From NCBI GenBank assembly GCA_902787185.1, contig CADAFP010000027.1:1-64000 (forward strand): a DNA stretch of 64,000 nucleotides, given 5' to 3'. Positions 40,988 through 50,075 of the stretch are shown piece by piece (the stretch's first letter is position 1; each line of letters opens with the position of its first letter). The position numbers and the translations under genes were made by a program. The notes beneath the pieces were generated by a model that was not told the origin of the DNA, ran no database searches, and worked only from the letters and a program-made list of their open reading frames with translations. The stretch comes from an uncultured Bacteroidales bacterium. GTDB taxonomy: Bacteria > Bacteroidota > Bacteroidia > Bacteroidales > Muribaculaceae.

Positions 40988-42232
40988 ATGAAAAATATCA
41001 TCCTCAATCAACGCAAGGAGCGGGATGAACTGTTATCCCACTCCTATCTCACACGTCACACGGCCTTTGACACTGAAGCGCTGTTGAGCAGCCAACTCAT
41101 CAAGTTGATCACAGGACCAAGACGCGCCGGGAAATCGACCCAAGCATTACAGATGCTTAAGGGCAAGAACTTTGCATATCTCAACTTTGACAGCCAGCCA
41201 CTGCTGGACAAATGGAACTCCGATGTGGTCATGCGTATGCTTGATGACGTTTATCCTGGATATGACTACCTCTTGCTTGATGAAGTGCAGAACCTTGACG
41301 CATGGGACCTGTGGGTGAGCGAGCTATATCGGCGAGGAGTGAACATGGTGATCACAGGCAGTAACGCCAAGATGCTTTCAAGCGAAATGGCCACAGTCTT
41401 GACAGGGCGCTACCTGCAGGTGGAAATGCTACCGTTCAGCCTCAGGGAATTCCTAGAGTGGAACAAATTAGACATCCAAGACATCAGCGCCGATGACGGC
41501 ACTGAGGCATGGGCTTTGATTGATGATTATATGAGGAATGGTGGCTATCCTGAAGTGGTTAACACTCGCCCACTACTACGCACCTATCTTGATACCTTGT
41601 TTGATTCTGTGGTCTGGAAAGATGTGGTCAAACGCCACAACATCCGCAACACAACAGAACTGAACAATATGGCGATGTATCTTGTATCCAACTTCTGTAA
41701 TCCCATCAGTGCCAATGAACTGACAATCAACCTCGGCTTCTCAAGCGCCAACACAACCCGTCGATATATGGATTATCTGCATGAGCCATACTTGTTTTAT
41801 TATCTGTCACGCTATAACAACAAACTGAAGTTGATGCAGAAGGCTCCGCGCAAGGTTTATGTCGTGGACAACGGTTTCGTACAGGCAAAAGCCTTCTCGC
41901 TGAGTGAAAACCTTGGGCTCCTACTTGAGAACCAAGTGTTTATTGAACTCATTCGCCGAGGCTATAATACCGAAAAGACAGTTTTTTACTATCGCTCACG
42001 TAACGACAAGGAGGTGGATTTCGTCCTACGCGAGGAGAACCACGTCAAAACGCTCATTCAAGTATGTTATGACTTGAGCCATGAGAAAACAGTCAAGCGA
42101 GAGGTGGGCAGCCTCATCGAGTGCGCAGGAGAACTGCATTGTGACCATCTCATCATCGTCACAGCTAAGGAGGCGCGTATAATCCAGAAAGACAAATACA
42201 CCATCCAAGTCATTCCTATATCAAAATTCTGA
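40988..42232 (+). CDS. AAA ATPase with DUF4143 domain
   Basis: The 414-residue protein (start 40988) has Walker A GPRRAGKST (residues 43-51), Walker B YLLLDEVQ and an AAA lid, then a C-terminal DUF4143 domain with an EVDFVL motif like that of PD-(D/E)xK nucleases. Such ATPases are widespread, often with repressor or toxin-like neighbours, but their role is not settled; DNA-related mobility or defence functions have been proposed. It stands alone between two terminators or promoters, with repeated operator-like sites upstream suggesting self-control. Codon bias is weaker than in its neighbours. Confidence 0.85.
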   Translation: MKNIILNQRKERDELLSHSYLTRHTAFDTEALLSSQLIKLITGPRRAGKSTQALQMLKGKNFAYLNFDSQPLLDKWNSDVVMRMLDDVYPGYDYLLLDEVQNLDAWDLWVSELYRRGVNMVITGSNAKMLSSEMATVLTGRYLQVEMLPFSLREFLEWNKLDIQDISADDGTEAWALIDDYMRNGGYPEVVNTRPLLRTYLDTLFDSVVWKDVVKRHNIRNTTELNNMAMYLVSNFCNPISANELTINLGFSSANTTRRYMDYLHEPYLFYYLSRYNNKLKLMQKAPRKVYVVDNGFVQAKAFSLSENLGLLLENQVFIELIRRGYNTEKTVFYYRSRNDKEVDFVLREENHVKTLIQVCYDLSHEKTVKREVGSLIECAGELHCDHLIIVTAKEARIIQKDKYTIQVIPISKF

Positions 42233-42274
42233 TATTGCACCCATCATTTATCTAATTGTTTTTGAGGGTTGAGT

Positions 42275-42306
42275 GTTGCGATTTAACGGGATTATTAGTA
42301 AGTTTG
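42275..42306 (+). promoter_or_regulatory. Promoter of the esterase gene
   Basis: GTTG, 20 nt, TAAGTTTG, 24 nt before the start at 42330. Confidence 0.55.
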
Positions 42307-42329
42307 CGGGCACTTAAACTGACTTGATT

Positions 42330-43652
42330 ATGATGAAACGAGGATTTACGCTATTGATGGTTCTGGCTGCGGTGATGATTAGGGCTGCAGCGGGCCACGT
42401 GTTGATTGACGGCGTGCTCGAGCAGTCCACCATCTATCCCGGTACGGTCCACACCTTCCAGGTCTATGTGCCCGACCAGTACAACGGCAAGAAGGAGGCA
42501 GCCCTGTACGTCGGGCTGGACGGCGTGTTGTGCAATGCTCCCCAGGTCATGGACTCGCTCATCGCCGTGGGCAAGATGCCCTGCACCATCGGCGTGTTTC
42601 TGCAACCTGGCGTCATCAGGGATGACGAGGGAACGGTGCTGCGCTACAACCGTTGCTACGAGTTTGACAGCACCAATGACCTGTTTGCCCGCTTCCTCGA
42701 GACCGAAGTGCTGCCTGCCGTGGAGAAGATGAAGACGTCACGCGGCAAGACCATCCGCCTGTCCCGCAAGCCTCAGGACCGCATGATTATGGGGCTGAGC
42801 AGCGGCGGCATCGCGGCATTTAACACGGCTTGGCATCGCCCCGACCTGTTCGGCAAGGTATTCACGGGTGTGGGCACCTTTGTGGCGATGCGCGGCGGCA
42901 ACGACCTGCAGGCACTGGTGCGCAAAACCGAGCCGCTCCCCCTGCGCATCTTCATCCAGGACGGAAGCAATGACGCCTGGAACCCGCTGTTCGGCCATTG
43001 GTACGAGGGCAACCAGATGCTGGCCAGCGCGCTGCAGTTTGCGGGCTATGACGTGCAGATGGACTGGAGCGACGGCGGTCACAACGTGACACGCTCGACC
43101 GAAATCTTTCCTCAGGTGATGGAATGGATGTGGCGTGACTGGCCTGCAGCGCCCGTTCTCGGACAAACGAGCAACGATTTCCTTCAAGAGCTCTTCGATG
43201 CCGAGGACCTGGGCTGGGAACGTGCCAGCGAGGGCATGAAAGGCAAGCCCGTGACACGCATCATCTACCCCGACCTGACCAACATCGCGATGATTCCCAC
43301 CACGCCTGGCAACACCGTGTGGCAATACCTGCTGAAGGACAACCAGCCCACCTGTGGCGAGCCGTTCTACTGGCTTCATAACGACGACAGTCGCCCGTTG
43401 GACATCCAGACTATCACCTTCGACGGCAATGGCAACCTGTGGGCCGTTACCAACCTGGGCATCCAGATTTGTGACCAAAACGGACGCGTGCGCGGCATCC
43501 TGCGCATGCCCCGCGACATCGGCCCCGTGAACGAAATCACCGTCAGCGGAGGGTACATCTGGCTGCTCACCGACACCTACAACTGGCGCCGCCGCCTCAA
43601 CGTTGCCTCTCCCATCCTGGGCATCCGTCCCCCCAGCCAAGGGCAAGGGTAG
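42330..43652 (+). CDS. Secreted esterase-like protein with C-terminal propeller fragment
   Basis: The protein of about 440 residues has a signal peptide (residues 1-21) and an esterase-D-like alpha/beta-hydrolase domain (about 25-275) with the nucleophile elbow GLSSGG, a late Asp (IQDGSNDAW) and His (DGGHNV). After this, about 120 residues (ITFDGNGNLWAVTNLG) resemble a partial SMP-30/strictosidine-type propeller. Enzymes of this kind often act on plant cell-wall esters or siderophores, but the substrate is not visible. The C terminus ends abruptly (PPSQGQG), perhaps truncated, and is followed directly by a heptamer array. Confidence 0.7.
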   Translation: MMKRGFTLLMVLAAVMIRAAAGHVLIDGVLEQSTIYPGTVHTFQVYVPDQYNGKKEAALYVGLDGVLCNAPQVMDSLIAVGKMPCTIGVFLQPGVIRDDEGTVLRYNRCYEFDSTNDLFARFLETEVLPAVEKMKTSRGKTIRLSRKPQDRMIMGLSSGGIAAFNTAWHRPDLFGKVFTGVGTFVAMRGGNDLQALVRKTEPLPLRIFIQDGSNDAWNPLFGHWYEGNQMLASALQFAGYDVQMDWSDGGHNVTRSTEIFPQVMEWMWRDWPAAPVLGQTSNDFLQELFDAEDLGWERASEGMKGKPVTRIIYPDLTNIAMIPTTPGNTVWQYLLKDNQPTCGEPFYWLHNDDSRPLDIQTITFDGNGNLWAVTNLGIQICDQNGRVRGILRMPRDIGPVNEITVSGGYIWLLTDTYNWRRRLNVASPILGIRPPSQGQG

Positions 43653-43655
43653 TTT

Positions 43656-43690
43656 GGAGTTAGGAGTTAGGAGTTAGGAGTTAGGAGTTA
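43656..43690. repeat. GGAGTTA heptamer array
   Basis: Five perfect copies of GGAGTTA, starting 3 nt after the esterase stop. Related in style to the arrays at 23.7 kb. Confidence 0.9.
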
Positions 43691-43767
43691 TGGAGATTGA
43701 TGGGGGTAAAAACGAGGTGGGGCAGAAAAAGTGCATGCCATTAACTACCGACTAATATCTTTTTTAT

Positions 43768-43775
43768 TACCTTTG
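43768..43775 (+). promoter_or_regulatory. -7 box of the relA/spoT gene
   Basis: TACCTTTG, 26 nt upstream of the ATG at 43802. Confidence 0.55.
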
Positions 43776-43801
43776 TAGTTTGATTAAAACAGTGGAGACT
43801 C

Positions 43802-46027
43802 ATGATGCAGAACAGTACTATATCGCCCGAGATGGAGGACCAGATGATTAATCAGGCCTACCAGAACTTGTTAAACGGCTATCTGTCAAGTAATCACCGC
43901 AAGAAGGTGGAGATTATCGACAAGGCGTTTAAGTTTGCGCGCGATGCCCATCAGGGCATCCGCCGCCGCTCTGGAGAGCCTTACATCCTGCACCCCATCG
44001 CCGTGGCGACTATCGTGAGTCAGGAAATCGGCCTGGGCTCGACGAGCATCAGCGCGGCTCTGCTGCACGACGTGGTCGAGGACACGGACTACACCGTCGA
44101 GGACATCGAGGCGCAGTTCGGCACCAAGATTGCCCGCATCGTGGACGGATTGACCAAGATCTCGGGCGGCATCTTTGGCGACAAGGCATCACTGCAGGCC
44201 GAGAACTTCCGCAAACTGCTGCTGACGATGAGCGAGGACATCCGCGTGGTGCTCATCAAGATGGCCGACCGCCTGCACAACATGCGCACGCTGTCGTCGA
44301 TGCCGGCCAACAAGCAGTACAAGATTGCCGGCGAGACGCTCTACATCTACGCTCCGCTGGCCCACCGCTTGGGCCTGTATGCCATCAAGACCGAGCTTGA
44401 AGACTTGAGCTTCAAGTACAACCATCCCGAGGAATACCAGCGCATCAAGGAACAGATTGCCGACAGCGAGGAGAGCCGCAACGAGCTGTTTGCCCGCTTC
44501 TCGGCACCCATCCGCGAGCGTCTGGACAACATGGGGCTGAAGTATGAGTTCAACACGCGCGTGAAATCGTGCTTCTCGATATGGAACAAAATGCAGACCA
44601 AGCACATCCCGTTTGAGGAGGTGTATGACCTGTATGCGGCGCGCATCGTGTTTGAGTGCGACGATGAGAGCGCCGAGAAACGCATCTGCTGGAACATCTA
44701 CAACGAAATCACCGAGGTCTATGCCAAGCACCCCGACCGCGTGAGGGACTGGCTGACGACGCCCAAGGTGAACAAGTACCGCGCGCTGCACGTCACCGTC
44801 ATGGGCCCTGACGGCAACTGGGTCGAGGTGCAGATTCGCAGCCGCCGTATGGACGACATCGCCGAGCGTGGCTTTGCCGCCCACTGGAAATACAAGATTG
44901 GCGAGAGCGAGGAGGAGGACGAACTGGCGGCATGGCTGAGCACCATCACCGACATCCTCAAGGACCCCGAGCCCGATGCCATCGACTTCTTAGACACCAT
45001 CAAGCTGAACCTGTTTGCCAGCGAGATTGTCGTGTTCACCCCCAAGGGTGAGGCGATGACGCTGCCCAAAGGCGCTTCGGTGCTCGACGTGGCCTTTATC
45101 CTGCACACCGACCTGGGCAAACACTGCATTGCGGGCAAGGTGAACCACAAACTCGTGCCGCTGTCCTACAAGCTGTCAAGCGGCGACCAGGTGGAAATCC
45201 TCACCAGCAACTCGAGCACTCCCAAGGCCGAATGGGAAAAATTCCTCGTCACCGCCAAGGGCAAAACGCGCTTGCGCATGGCTTTGCGCCATGAGCGCCG
45301 CCTCATCATCGAGGAGGGCGAGAAGCGCTTCATGGACTTCCTCAAGGAGAACAACATCGAGTTCAGCAACGAGGTGCTCTCGCTTGCCATCACCCGACAG
45401 CGCATCGCCAACAAGGAGGAGCTCTTCTTTATGATAGGCAATGGCGAAATCGCGCTCAATGAGGAACTCGTGAGCAAGAATGAGCAAGGTCCTCGCGTGA
45501 CCTGGTGGCGCCGCAACCCCTTCAGGGGCAAAGAGTCGCGCAAGCAGGTTACTCAAGACGCCCACACCGCCATCGACACCAAGGCCATCTACCGCCTCAC
45601 CACGCGCGACGGTGTGAGCAACTACCAAATCGCCGACTGCTGCCATCCCATCCCTGGTGACGTCACCGTGGGCTTCCTCACCGACGACAACCAGGTGGTG
45701 GTGCACAAGATGGACTGCCCCACCCTGGCAAGGCTCAAGGCAAGCTACGGCTCGCGTCTGCTCGAGACACAGTGGGAAGACCACAGCGACCGCTTCCAGG
45801 CGACCATCCACATCGAGGGCATCGACCAGAAGGGCATCCTGCAATCCATCGTGAACATCATCTCGACCAACATGTCCATCAACATGAAACGGATGAATGT
45901 CACCGCCGATCAAGGAGTGTTCAAGTGTGACCTCGACGTGCTCATCAGCGATGCCACGGTGGTGACCAACATGTGCCGCGAAATCAAGAAAGTGAAAGGC
46001 GTGAACAGCGCGACGCGAATGAGTTGA
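43802..46027 (+). CDS. Rel/SpoT-type (p)ppGpp synthetase/hydrolase
   Basis: The 741-residue protein makes and degrades the stringent-response alarmone. It has an HD hydrolase domain with the HD pair at 89-90 (AALLHDVVEDTD) and MADRLHNMRTL, a synthetase domain (YDLYAARIVF, KVNKYRALHVTVMG), a TGS domain (EIVVFTPKGEAMTLPKGASVLDVAF), a zinc-finger or helical middle with CCHPIPGD, and a C-terminal ACT domain (about 665-735). The HD and synthetase motifs look intact, so bifunctional activity is likely. It is followed 40 nt later by a PgpH-type c-di-AMP phosphodiesterase gene. Confidence 0.95.
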   Translation: MMQNSTISPEMEDQMINQAYQNLLNGYLSSNHRKKVEIIDKAFKFARDAHQGIRRRSGEPYILHPIAVATIVSQEIGLGSTSISAALLHDVVEDTDYTVEDIEAQFGTKIARIVDGLTKISGGIFGDKASLQAENFRKLLLTMSEDIRVVLIKMADRLHNMRTLSSMPANKQYKIAGETLYIYAPLAHRLGLYAIKTELEDLSFKYNHPEEYQRIKEQIADSEESRNELFARFSAPIRERLDNMGLKYEFNTRVKSCFSIWNKMQTKHIPFEEVYDLYAARIVFECDDESAEKRICWNIYNEITEVYAKHPDRVRDWLTTPKVNKYRALHVTVMGPDGNWVEVQIRSRRMDDIAERGFAAHWKYKIGESEEEDELAAWLSTITDILKDPEPDAIDFLDTIKLNLFASEIVVFTPKGEAMTLPKGASVLDVAFILHTDLGKHCIAGKVNHKLVPLSYKLSSGDQVEILTSNSSTPKAEWEKFLVTAKGKTRLRMALRHERRLIIEEGEKRFMDFLKENNIEFSNEVLSLAITRQRIANKEELFFMIGNGEIALNEELVSKNEQGPRVTWWRRNPFRGKESRKQVTQDAHTAIDTKAIYRLTTRDGVSNYQIADCCHPIPGDVTVGFLTDDNQVVVHKMDCPTLARLKASYGSRLLETQWEDHSDRFQATIHIEGIDQKGILQSIVNIISTNMSINMKRMNVTADQGVFKCDLDVLISDATVVTNMCREIKKVKGVNSATRMS

Positions 46028-46067
46028 CCGCTGTAGCCCTCCATCAACCATAGACCTGAACGACAAG

Positions 46068-48167
46068 ATGAAAAAGAAGAACAATATCACGATTATCCTG
46101 CTACTGGTGCTATCAGTCATCCTGATTGCCTCGGCTCTCTTCTACAGCCGTGAGGAAACCCGTACCTTCAGCTTTGAGGTCGGCACGCCGTGGAGGCACT
46201 CACGACTGGAGGCCAATTTCCAATACGACATCGAGCTGAATGAGGAGACACGGCGCCATATCACCGACAGCGTCAACCAGAATTTCGCCAAGATCTACAC
46301 CTTTGACCGCAAAAAAGGGGAACAGCAACAGGCATTGCTCATCAGGGCACTGGCGGGCCGCCCCGGCGGGCAAGCGGTAGTGAACGCTGTCGCCAAGTTG
46401 TATAACGACGGCATCGTGGACAATGAGGCTGCCAACGACATCAGGTCGGGCAAACAGCTGCGCTTCCTCGTGGGCAACAATCAGCTGCAAGTCGTGGATA
46501 CCCGCAACATGAGGACTGTACGTCAGGCCTACGCTTGGCTCACCGACTCCCTTAACGCCAGCCCGGTGGTGCAAGACGCGTTGCGGTCGGTGGACATCAG
46601 CAACTATCTCATCCCCAACATGATGGTTGATGAGGAGGAAAACGAGAAATGGATGGGTGAAGACCTGCGCGACGCGTTGCGGTCGCCGGGAACGGTGCAG
46701 CAAGGCGAGGTCATTATCACCCGGGGCGAAATCGTCACCCCGCAAAAGGCCCGCGCCATCGAGAGTTACCAAAACGAGCTGGAACAGCGCAACAAACGGC
46801 GCAACGTGGACGAGACGCTTAACCTGTTGGGACAGGTTCTCATCGTCGCTATCTTGATGATGGCCTTCTACTTCTTCATGAAGCTGCTGCGCAACAAGGT
46901 GTTCCTGAAACTGCGCCGCATGGTATTCCTCATATCGCTCATCACCGTATTCGTCATCGCCGTGTTCCTGTGCGTCAAGTTCAAGTATAGCCTGCTCTAC
47001 GTCATCCCCTTCGGGATGGTGCCCGTTATCGTGTCTTCGTTCTTTGATGACCACACCTCATTCTTTGTCCATATCGTCACGGTGCTCATCTGCTCGCTCG
47101 TGGCAAGCAGCCACCAGGCCGAGTTCATCATCATGCAGTTCCTGGCGGGCATCATCGCCATCGTGTCGGTCAAGGAACTCACCAAGAGGAATCAGCTGGT
47201 GCAGTGTGCTATTCTCATCTTCCTGGCCTATTGCATCACCTACGTCGCCATGACGCTCATCAACGAGGGCGATGTGGGCAAGATTGACAAATACTACTTC
47301 GCCTTCTTCCTTGTCAACTGCGTCATTCTGGCATTCGGATTCTTCATCATCCCCATCATCGAGAGGGCCTTTGGCTTCACCTCGTCGATGACGCTGCTGG
47401 AGCTTGCCGACATCAACAGCCCGCTGCTGCGCAAACTTTCCACCAACTGTCCTGGCACCTTCCAGCACTCGCTGCAGGTGGCCAATCTGGCGGGTGAGGC
47501 GGCACTGAGCATCGGAGCCAACATGCAACTTGCCAGGACTGGTGCGTTGTACCATGACATCGGCAAAATCAAGAACCCCGTCTTCTTCACCGAGAACCAG
47601 ATTGGCGAGAATCCGCATGACCACCTGGTGCGTCCCGAGGATAGTGCCAAAATTGTCATCGAACATGTCGCCAACGGCATCAAGCTCGCCGAGGAAGCTA
47701 AACTACCCAAGGTCATCAAGGACCTCATCGCCCAGCACCACGGCAAGGGTGTAACCAAGTACTTCTACTTCAAGGCTTGCGAGGCCCGGCCCGACGAGGA
47801 GGTGGACAAGGCCCCCTTCTCCTACCCTGGCCCCAACCCGCAGACCAAGGAGGCCGCCATCCTGATGATGGCCGACGCCTGCGAGGCGGCCACCAAGAGC
47901 TTGAGCGACCACAGCGAGGAGTCCATCGCCACGATGGTGAACAAAATCATCGACGGACAAATCGCCGAGGGTCTGTTGCGCGAGACGCCCATCAGCTTCC
48001 GCGATGTAGAGACCGTGAAAAAGCTGTTTGTGGAGCGGTTGCGCACATTCTACCACGTGCGCGTGTCCTATCCGGGCAGCACCAACAAGGCTCCCGAGCC
48101 CGCAGCCGAGCAAGGCGAGAGCCCCACGCCGCAGTCCCAAAACGGCGGCAATGAGGCACAACAATAA
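46068..48167 (+). CDS. PgpH-type 7TM-HD c-di-AMP phosphodiesterase
   Basis: The 699-residue protein has an N-terminal membrane helix (9-26), a large extracytoplasmic 7TMR-HDED domain (about 30-265), about seven membrane helices (270-450) and a cytoplasmic HD domain: HSLQVANLA, HD pair at 496-497 (LYHDIGKIKNP), HDHLVRPEDS and a downstream QHHGKG. This is the layout of PgpH, which hydrolyses c-di-AMP and is inhibited by ppGpp in Listeria. It lies 40 nt after relA/spoT and is probably cotranscribed. The C-terminal tail is rich in Pro, Gln and Glu. Confidence 0.9.
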   Translation: MKKKNNITIILLLVLSVILIASALFYSREETRTFSFEVGTPWRHSRLEANFQYDIELNEETRRHITDSVNQNFAKIYTFDRKKGEQQQALLIRALAGRPGGQAVVNAVAKLYNDGIVDNEAANDIRSGKQLRFLVGNNQLQVVDTRNMRTVRQAYAWLTDSLNASPVVQDALRSVDISNYLIPNMMVDEEENEKWMGEDLRDALRSPGTVQQGEVIITRGEIVTPQKARAIESYQNELEQRNKRRNVDETLNLLGQVLIVAILMMAFYFFMKLLRNKVFLKLRRMVFLISLITVFVIAVFLCVKFKYSLLYVIPFGMVPVIVSSFFDDHTSFFVHIVTVLICSLVASSHQAEFIIMQFLAGIIAIVSVKELTKRNQLVQCAILIFLAYCITYVAMTLINEGDVGKIDKYYFAFFLVNCVILAFGFFIIPIIERAFGFTSSMTLLELADINSPLLRKLSTNCPGTFQHSLQVANLAGEAALSIGANMQLARTGALYHDIGKIKNPVFFTENQIGENPHDHLVRPEDSAKIVIEHVANGIKLAEEAKLPKVIKDLIAQHHGKGVTKYFYFKACEARPDEEVDKAPFSYPGPNPQTKEAAILMMADACEAATKSLSDHSEESIATMVNKIIDGQIAEGLLRETPISFRDVETVKKLFVERLRTFYHVRVSYPGSTNKAPEPAAEQGESPTPQSQNGGNEAQQ

Positions 48168-48241
48168 AACGCTGTCATGGGCAATAAAACAGCGTCAAAA
48201 CGTGTTTATATAGTAAATAGGATTTGTAAAATAGACCATAC

Positions 48242-48733
48242 ATGGTGTTTCATATCATATTGCTCATCGCAGGCATCGCATGCCTGTTAACGGCTTTGGG
48301 CCTCGTGCTCTGGCCGCGCTGGGTCGCTTCGGTGCCGGCCTATGTCGGCTTGTGGCTCATGCATTGGAGCTACTATATCGCCGTCCCCATGAAGACCTTC
48401 ATCTTTTGGGGCATAGCCACAATGATCACCGTGGGGCTGTTCTACCTCTCGCCCAAAGGTGAGCCCGACGGGCACCGGTCCAGCAACCTGTATGTGGGAT
48501 TGACCGGCTTGGCTGGCGGCCTGCTCGGCATCATTCTCGAGCATCCGGCATTCATGGTGTTGGGAACCATCATCGGAGCGTTCGTCGGCCAACTGGCCTA
48601 CAGCCGCACTCCCAACGGCAAGTGGATGCTCTTCCCCTCCACACAATTCTGGCGCTACTTTGGCGCCAAGTGTCTGCCCGCCATAGTGGCCATATCCATC
48701 GTGTGCATCGCCATCACGGGTATTGTTATCTAA
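48242..48733 (+). CDS. Small integral membrane protein
   Basis: The 163-residue protein has five hydrophobic segments (about 3-23, 30-45, 51-68, 84-118 as two, 144-163) with short loops. Family not recognised; a DUF456-like or glycine-zipper-like stretch (GLAGGLLGIIL) is visible. It lies 74 nt after the PgpH gene and 18 nt before the DUF4919 gene on the same strand, so it may belong to one transcript. Confidence 0.6.
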   Translation: MVFHIILLIAGIACLLTALGLVLWPRWVASVPAYVGLWLMHWSYYIAVPMKTFIFWGIATMITVGLFYLSPKGEPDGHRSSNLYVGLTGLAGGLLGIILEHPAFMVLGTIIGAFVGQLAYSRTPNGKWMLFPSTQFWRYFGAKCLPAIVAISIVCIAITGIVI

Positions 48734-48751
48734 CCTCATCAATCATTAAAA

Positions 48752-49492
48752 ATGTCACATCTCAAACATATCTTCACCCTCGTCATCCTCCTCACCGTCG
48801 CGACCACCTTCACGACGACAGGATGGGCACAACAGCGCTTCCCCGAGCGCAGCCAGGCCAACAAGTTTGCGGTCAAGAAAGTTGACTTTGACCACATACG
48901 CGAGGTCACCATGAGTCCCAGCAACGCCTACTACTACCCCAAGCTGATGAAGGCCTACAACAGTGATGACACGACATTGACTATCGAGGCGTGGAGAAAC
49001 TTCTACTACGGCTACACCTTCCAGGAGGACTACGACCCCTTCCGCGAGAGCATCTACAGCAACGTTGTCGAGCAACTCTACTACAAGCAGCCGCACTCGC
49101 GCGCCGAGTGTGACAGCATCGAGAAGTATGCCGAGAAGTCTCTCAACGACAACATGTTTGACCTGAACCAGATGAACTTTTACATCTATGTGCTCAAGGA
49201 GAAGAAGAAACATGCCCGAGCCGCCGTGTGGCAGTACCGGCTTGACCGCCTCATCGCAGCCATCATGTCAAGCGGCCGTGGCACCAAGGAAGAACCGTGG
49301 GTAGTCATCGCACCCGAGCATGAGTACAATATCATCAACTTCTTGGGATTTGTCGCTACCGACCATGAGACGCTCGACGGCGGCATCGATTACATCAAGG
49401 TGCAGCCCGTGGCGGGCAAGAGCGCCGAGGGTTTCTACTTTGATATTTCCCGCATGATGCAGATCGCCGAACTCAAATTCCCTGACATTTAA
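48752..49492 (+). CDS. DUF4919 family secreted protein
   Basis: The 246-residue protein has a signal peptide (about 1-26, ending WAQQ). The body contains YYPKLMKAYNSDDTTLTIEAWRNFYYGYTFQ and a C-terminal EYNIINFLGF..DYIKVQ section, typical of DUF4919 proteins in Bacteroidales. Function unknown; it is probably periplasmic. Frame and length are normal. It starts 18 nt after the upstream membrane-protein gene. Confidence 0.75.
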   Translation: MSHLKHIFTLVILLTVATTFTTTGWAQQRFPERSQANKFAVKKVDFDHIREVTMSPSNAYYYPKLMKAYNSDDTTLTIEAWRNFYYGYTFQEDYDPFRESIYSNVVEQLYYKQPHSRAECDSIEKYAEKSLNDNMFDLNQMNFYIYVLKEKKKHARAAVWQYRLDRLIAAIMSSGRGTKEEPWVVIAPEHEYNIINFLGFVATDHETLDGGIDYIKVQPVAGKSAEGFYFDISRMMQIAELKFPDI

Positions 49493-49547
49493 ATGTGGCC
49501 CGGCTCCCACGAGCCTGCGCCCGCATACACACCCTGAACAACCATTA

Positions 49548-49579
49548 TTTTATTGTTTTATTGTTTTATTGTTTTATTA
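49548..49579. repeat. TTTTATTG octamer tandem repeat
   Basis: Three full and one nearly full copy of TTTTATTG in 8-bp steps, 17 nt upstream of the next ATG (49596). Confidence 0.9.
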
Positions 49580-49595
49580 TAGTTTAACCATTATT

Positions 49596-50075
49596 ATGAA
49601 CAGAATTTACCAATCATTCCTGGCCCTGGTGCTGGCGGTGTTGTGTTGCGGAGGGGCTTACGCCCAGTCCCACATGACATTCTTTGAGCCGAGCGGAGGG
49701 GCATTGGCTACTTGGAGCCTGCTCGACGTCACTAAGGTGACATTTGACGGGGGCAACATTGCCGTGACGGGCAAATTGGGCATCGACACCTTCGGCTTCA
49801 ATCAGGTGATGTCCATCAAGTTCACCGACATTGAGGACATCCCGTCATCGATAACCGCCATCCGCGACGACGCTTCACAACTGCGCATCGCCACCACCGA
49901 AGGCTCAATTAAAGTGCTTGGTGCCACCAGCGGCACTGTGACCATCTGGAATCCCAGCGGTCAACAGCTCTACTCCAACCGCAACTGGAATGGCGAGGAC
50001 ATCAACATCGCCCACCTGGAGCGCGGCATCTACATCATCACTATCAACAACACTTCCATTAAATTCAAGAAATAA
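49596..50075 (+). CDS. Small secreted protein with T9SS-like C-terminal tail
   Basis: The 159-residue protein starts at 49596 (MNRIYQSFLALVLAVL) with a signal peptide ending AYAQ. A short N-terminal domain is followed by a beta-rich C-terminal part (IWNPSGQQLYSNRNWNGEDINIAHLERGIYIITINN) resembling type IX secretion type-A sorting domains. The stop overlaps the next start as TAATG, so the two proteins are coupled. Octamer repeats lie just upstream. Function unknown. Confidence 0.65.
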   Translation: MNRIYQSFLALVLAVLCCGGAYAQSHMTFFEPSGGALATWSLLDVTKVTFDGGNIAVTGKLGIDTFGFNQVMSIKFTDIEDIPSSITAIRDDASQLRIATTEGSIKVLGATSGTVTIWNPSGQQLYSNRNWNGEDINIAHLERGIYIITINNTSIKFKK

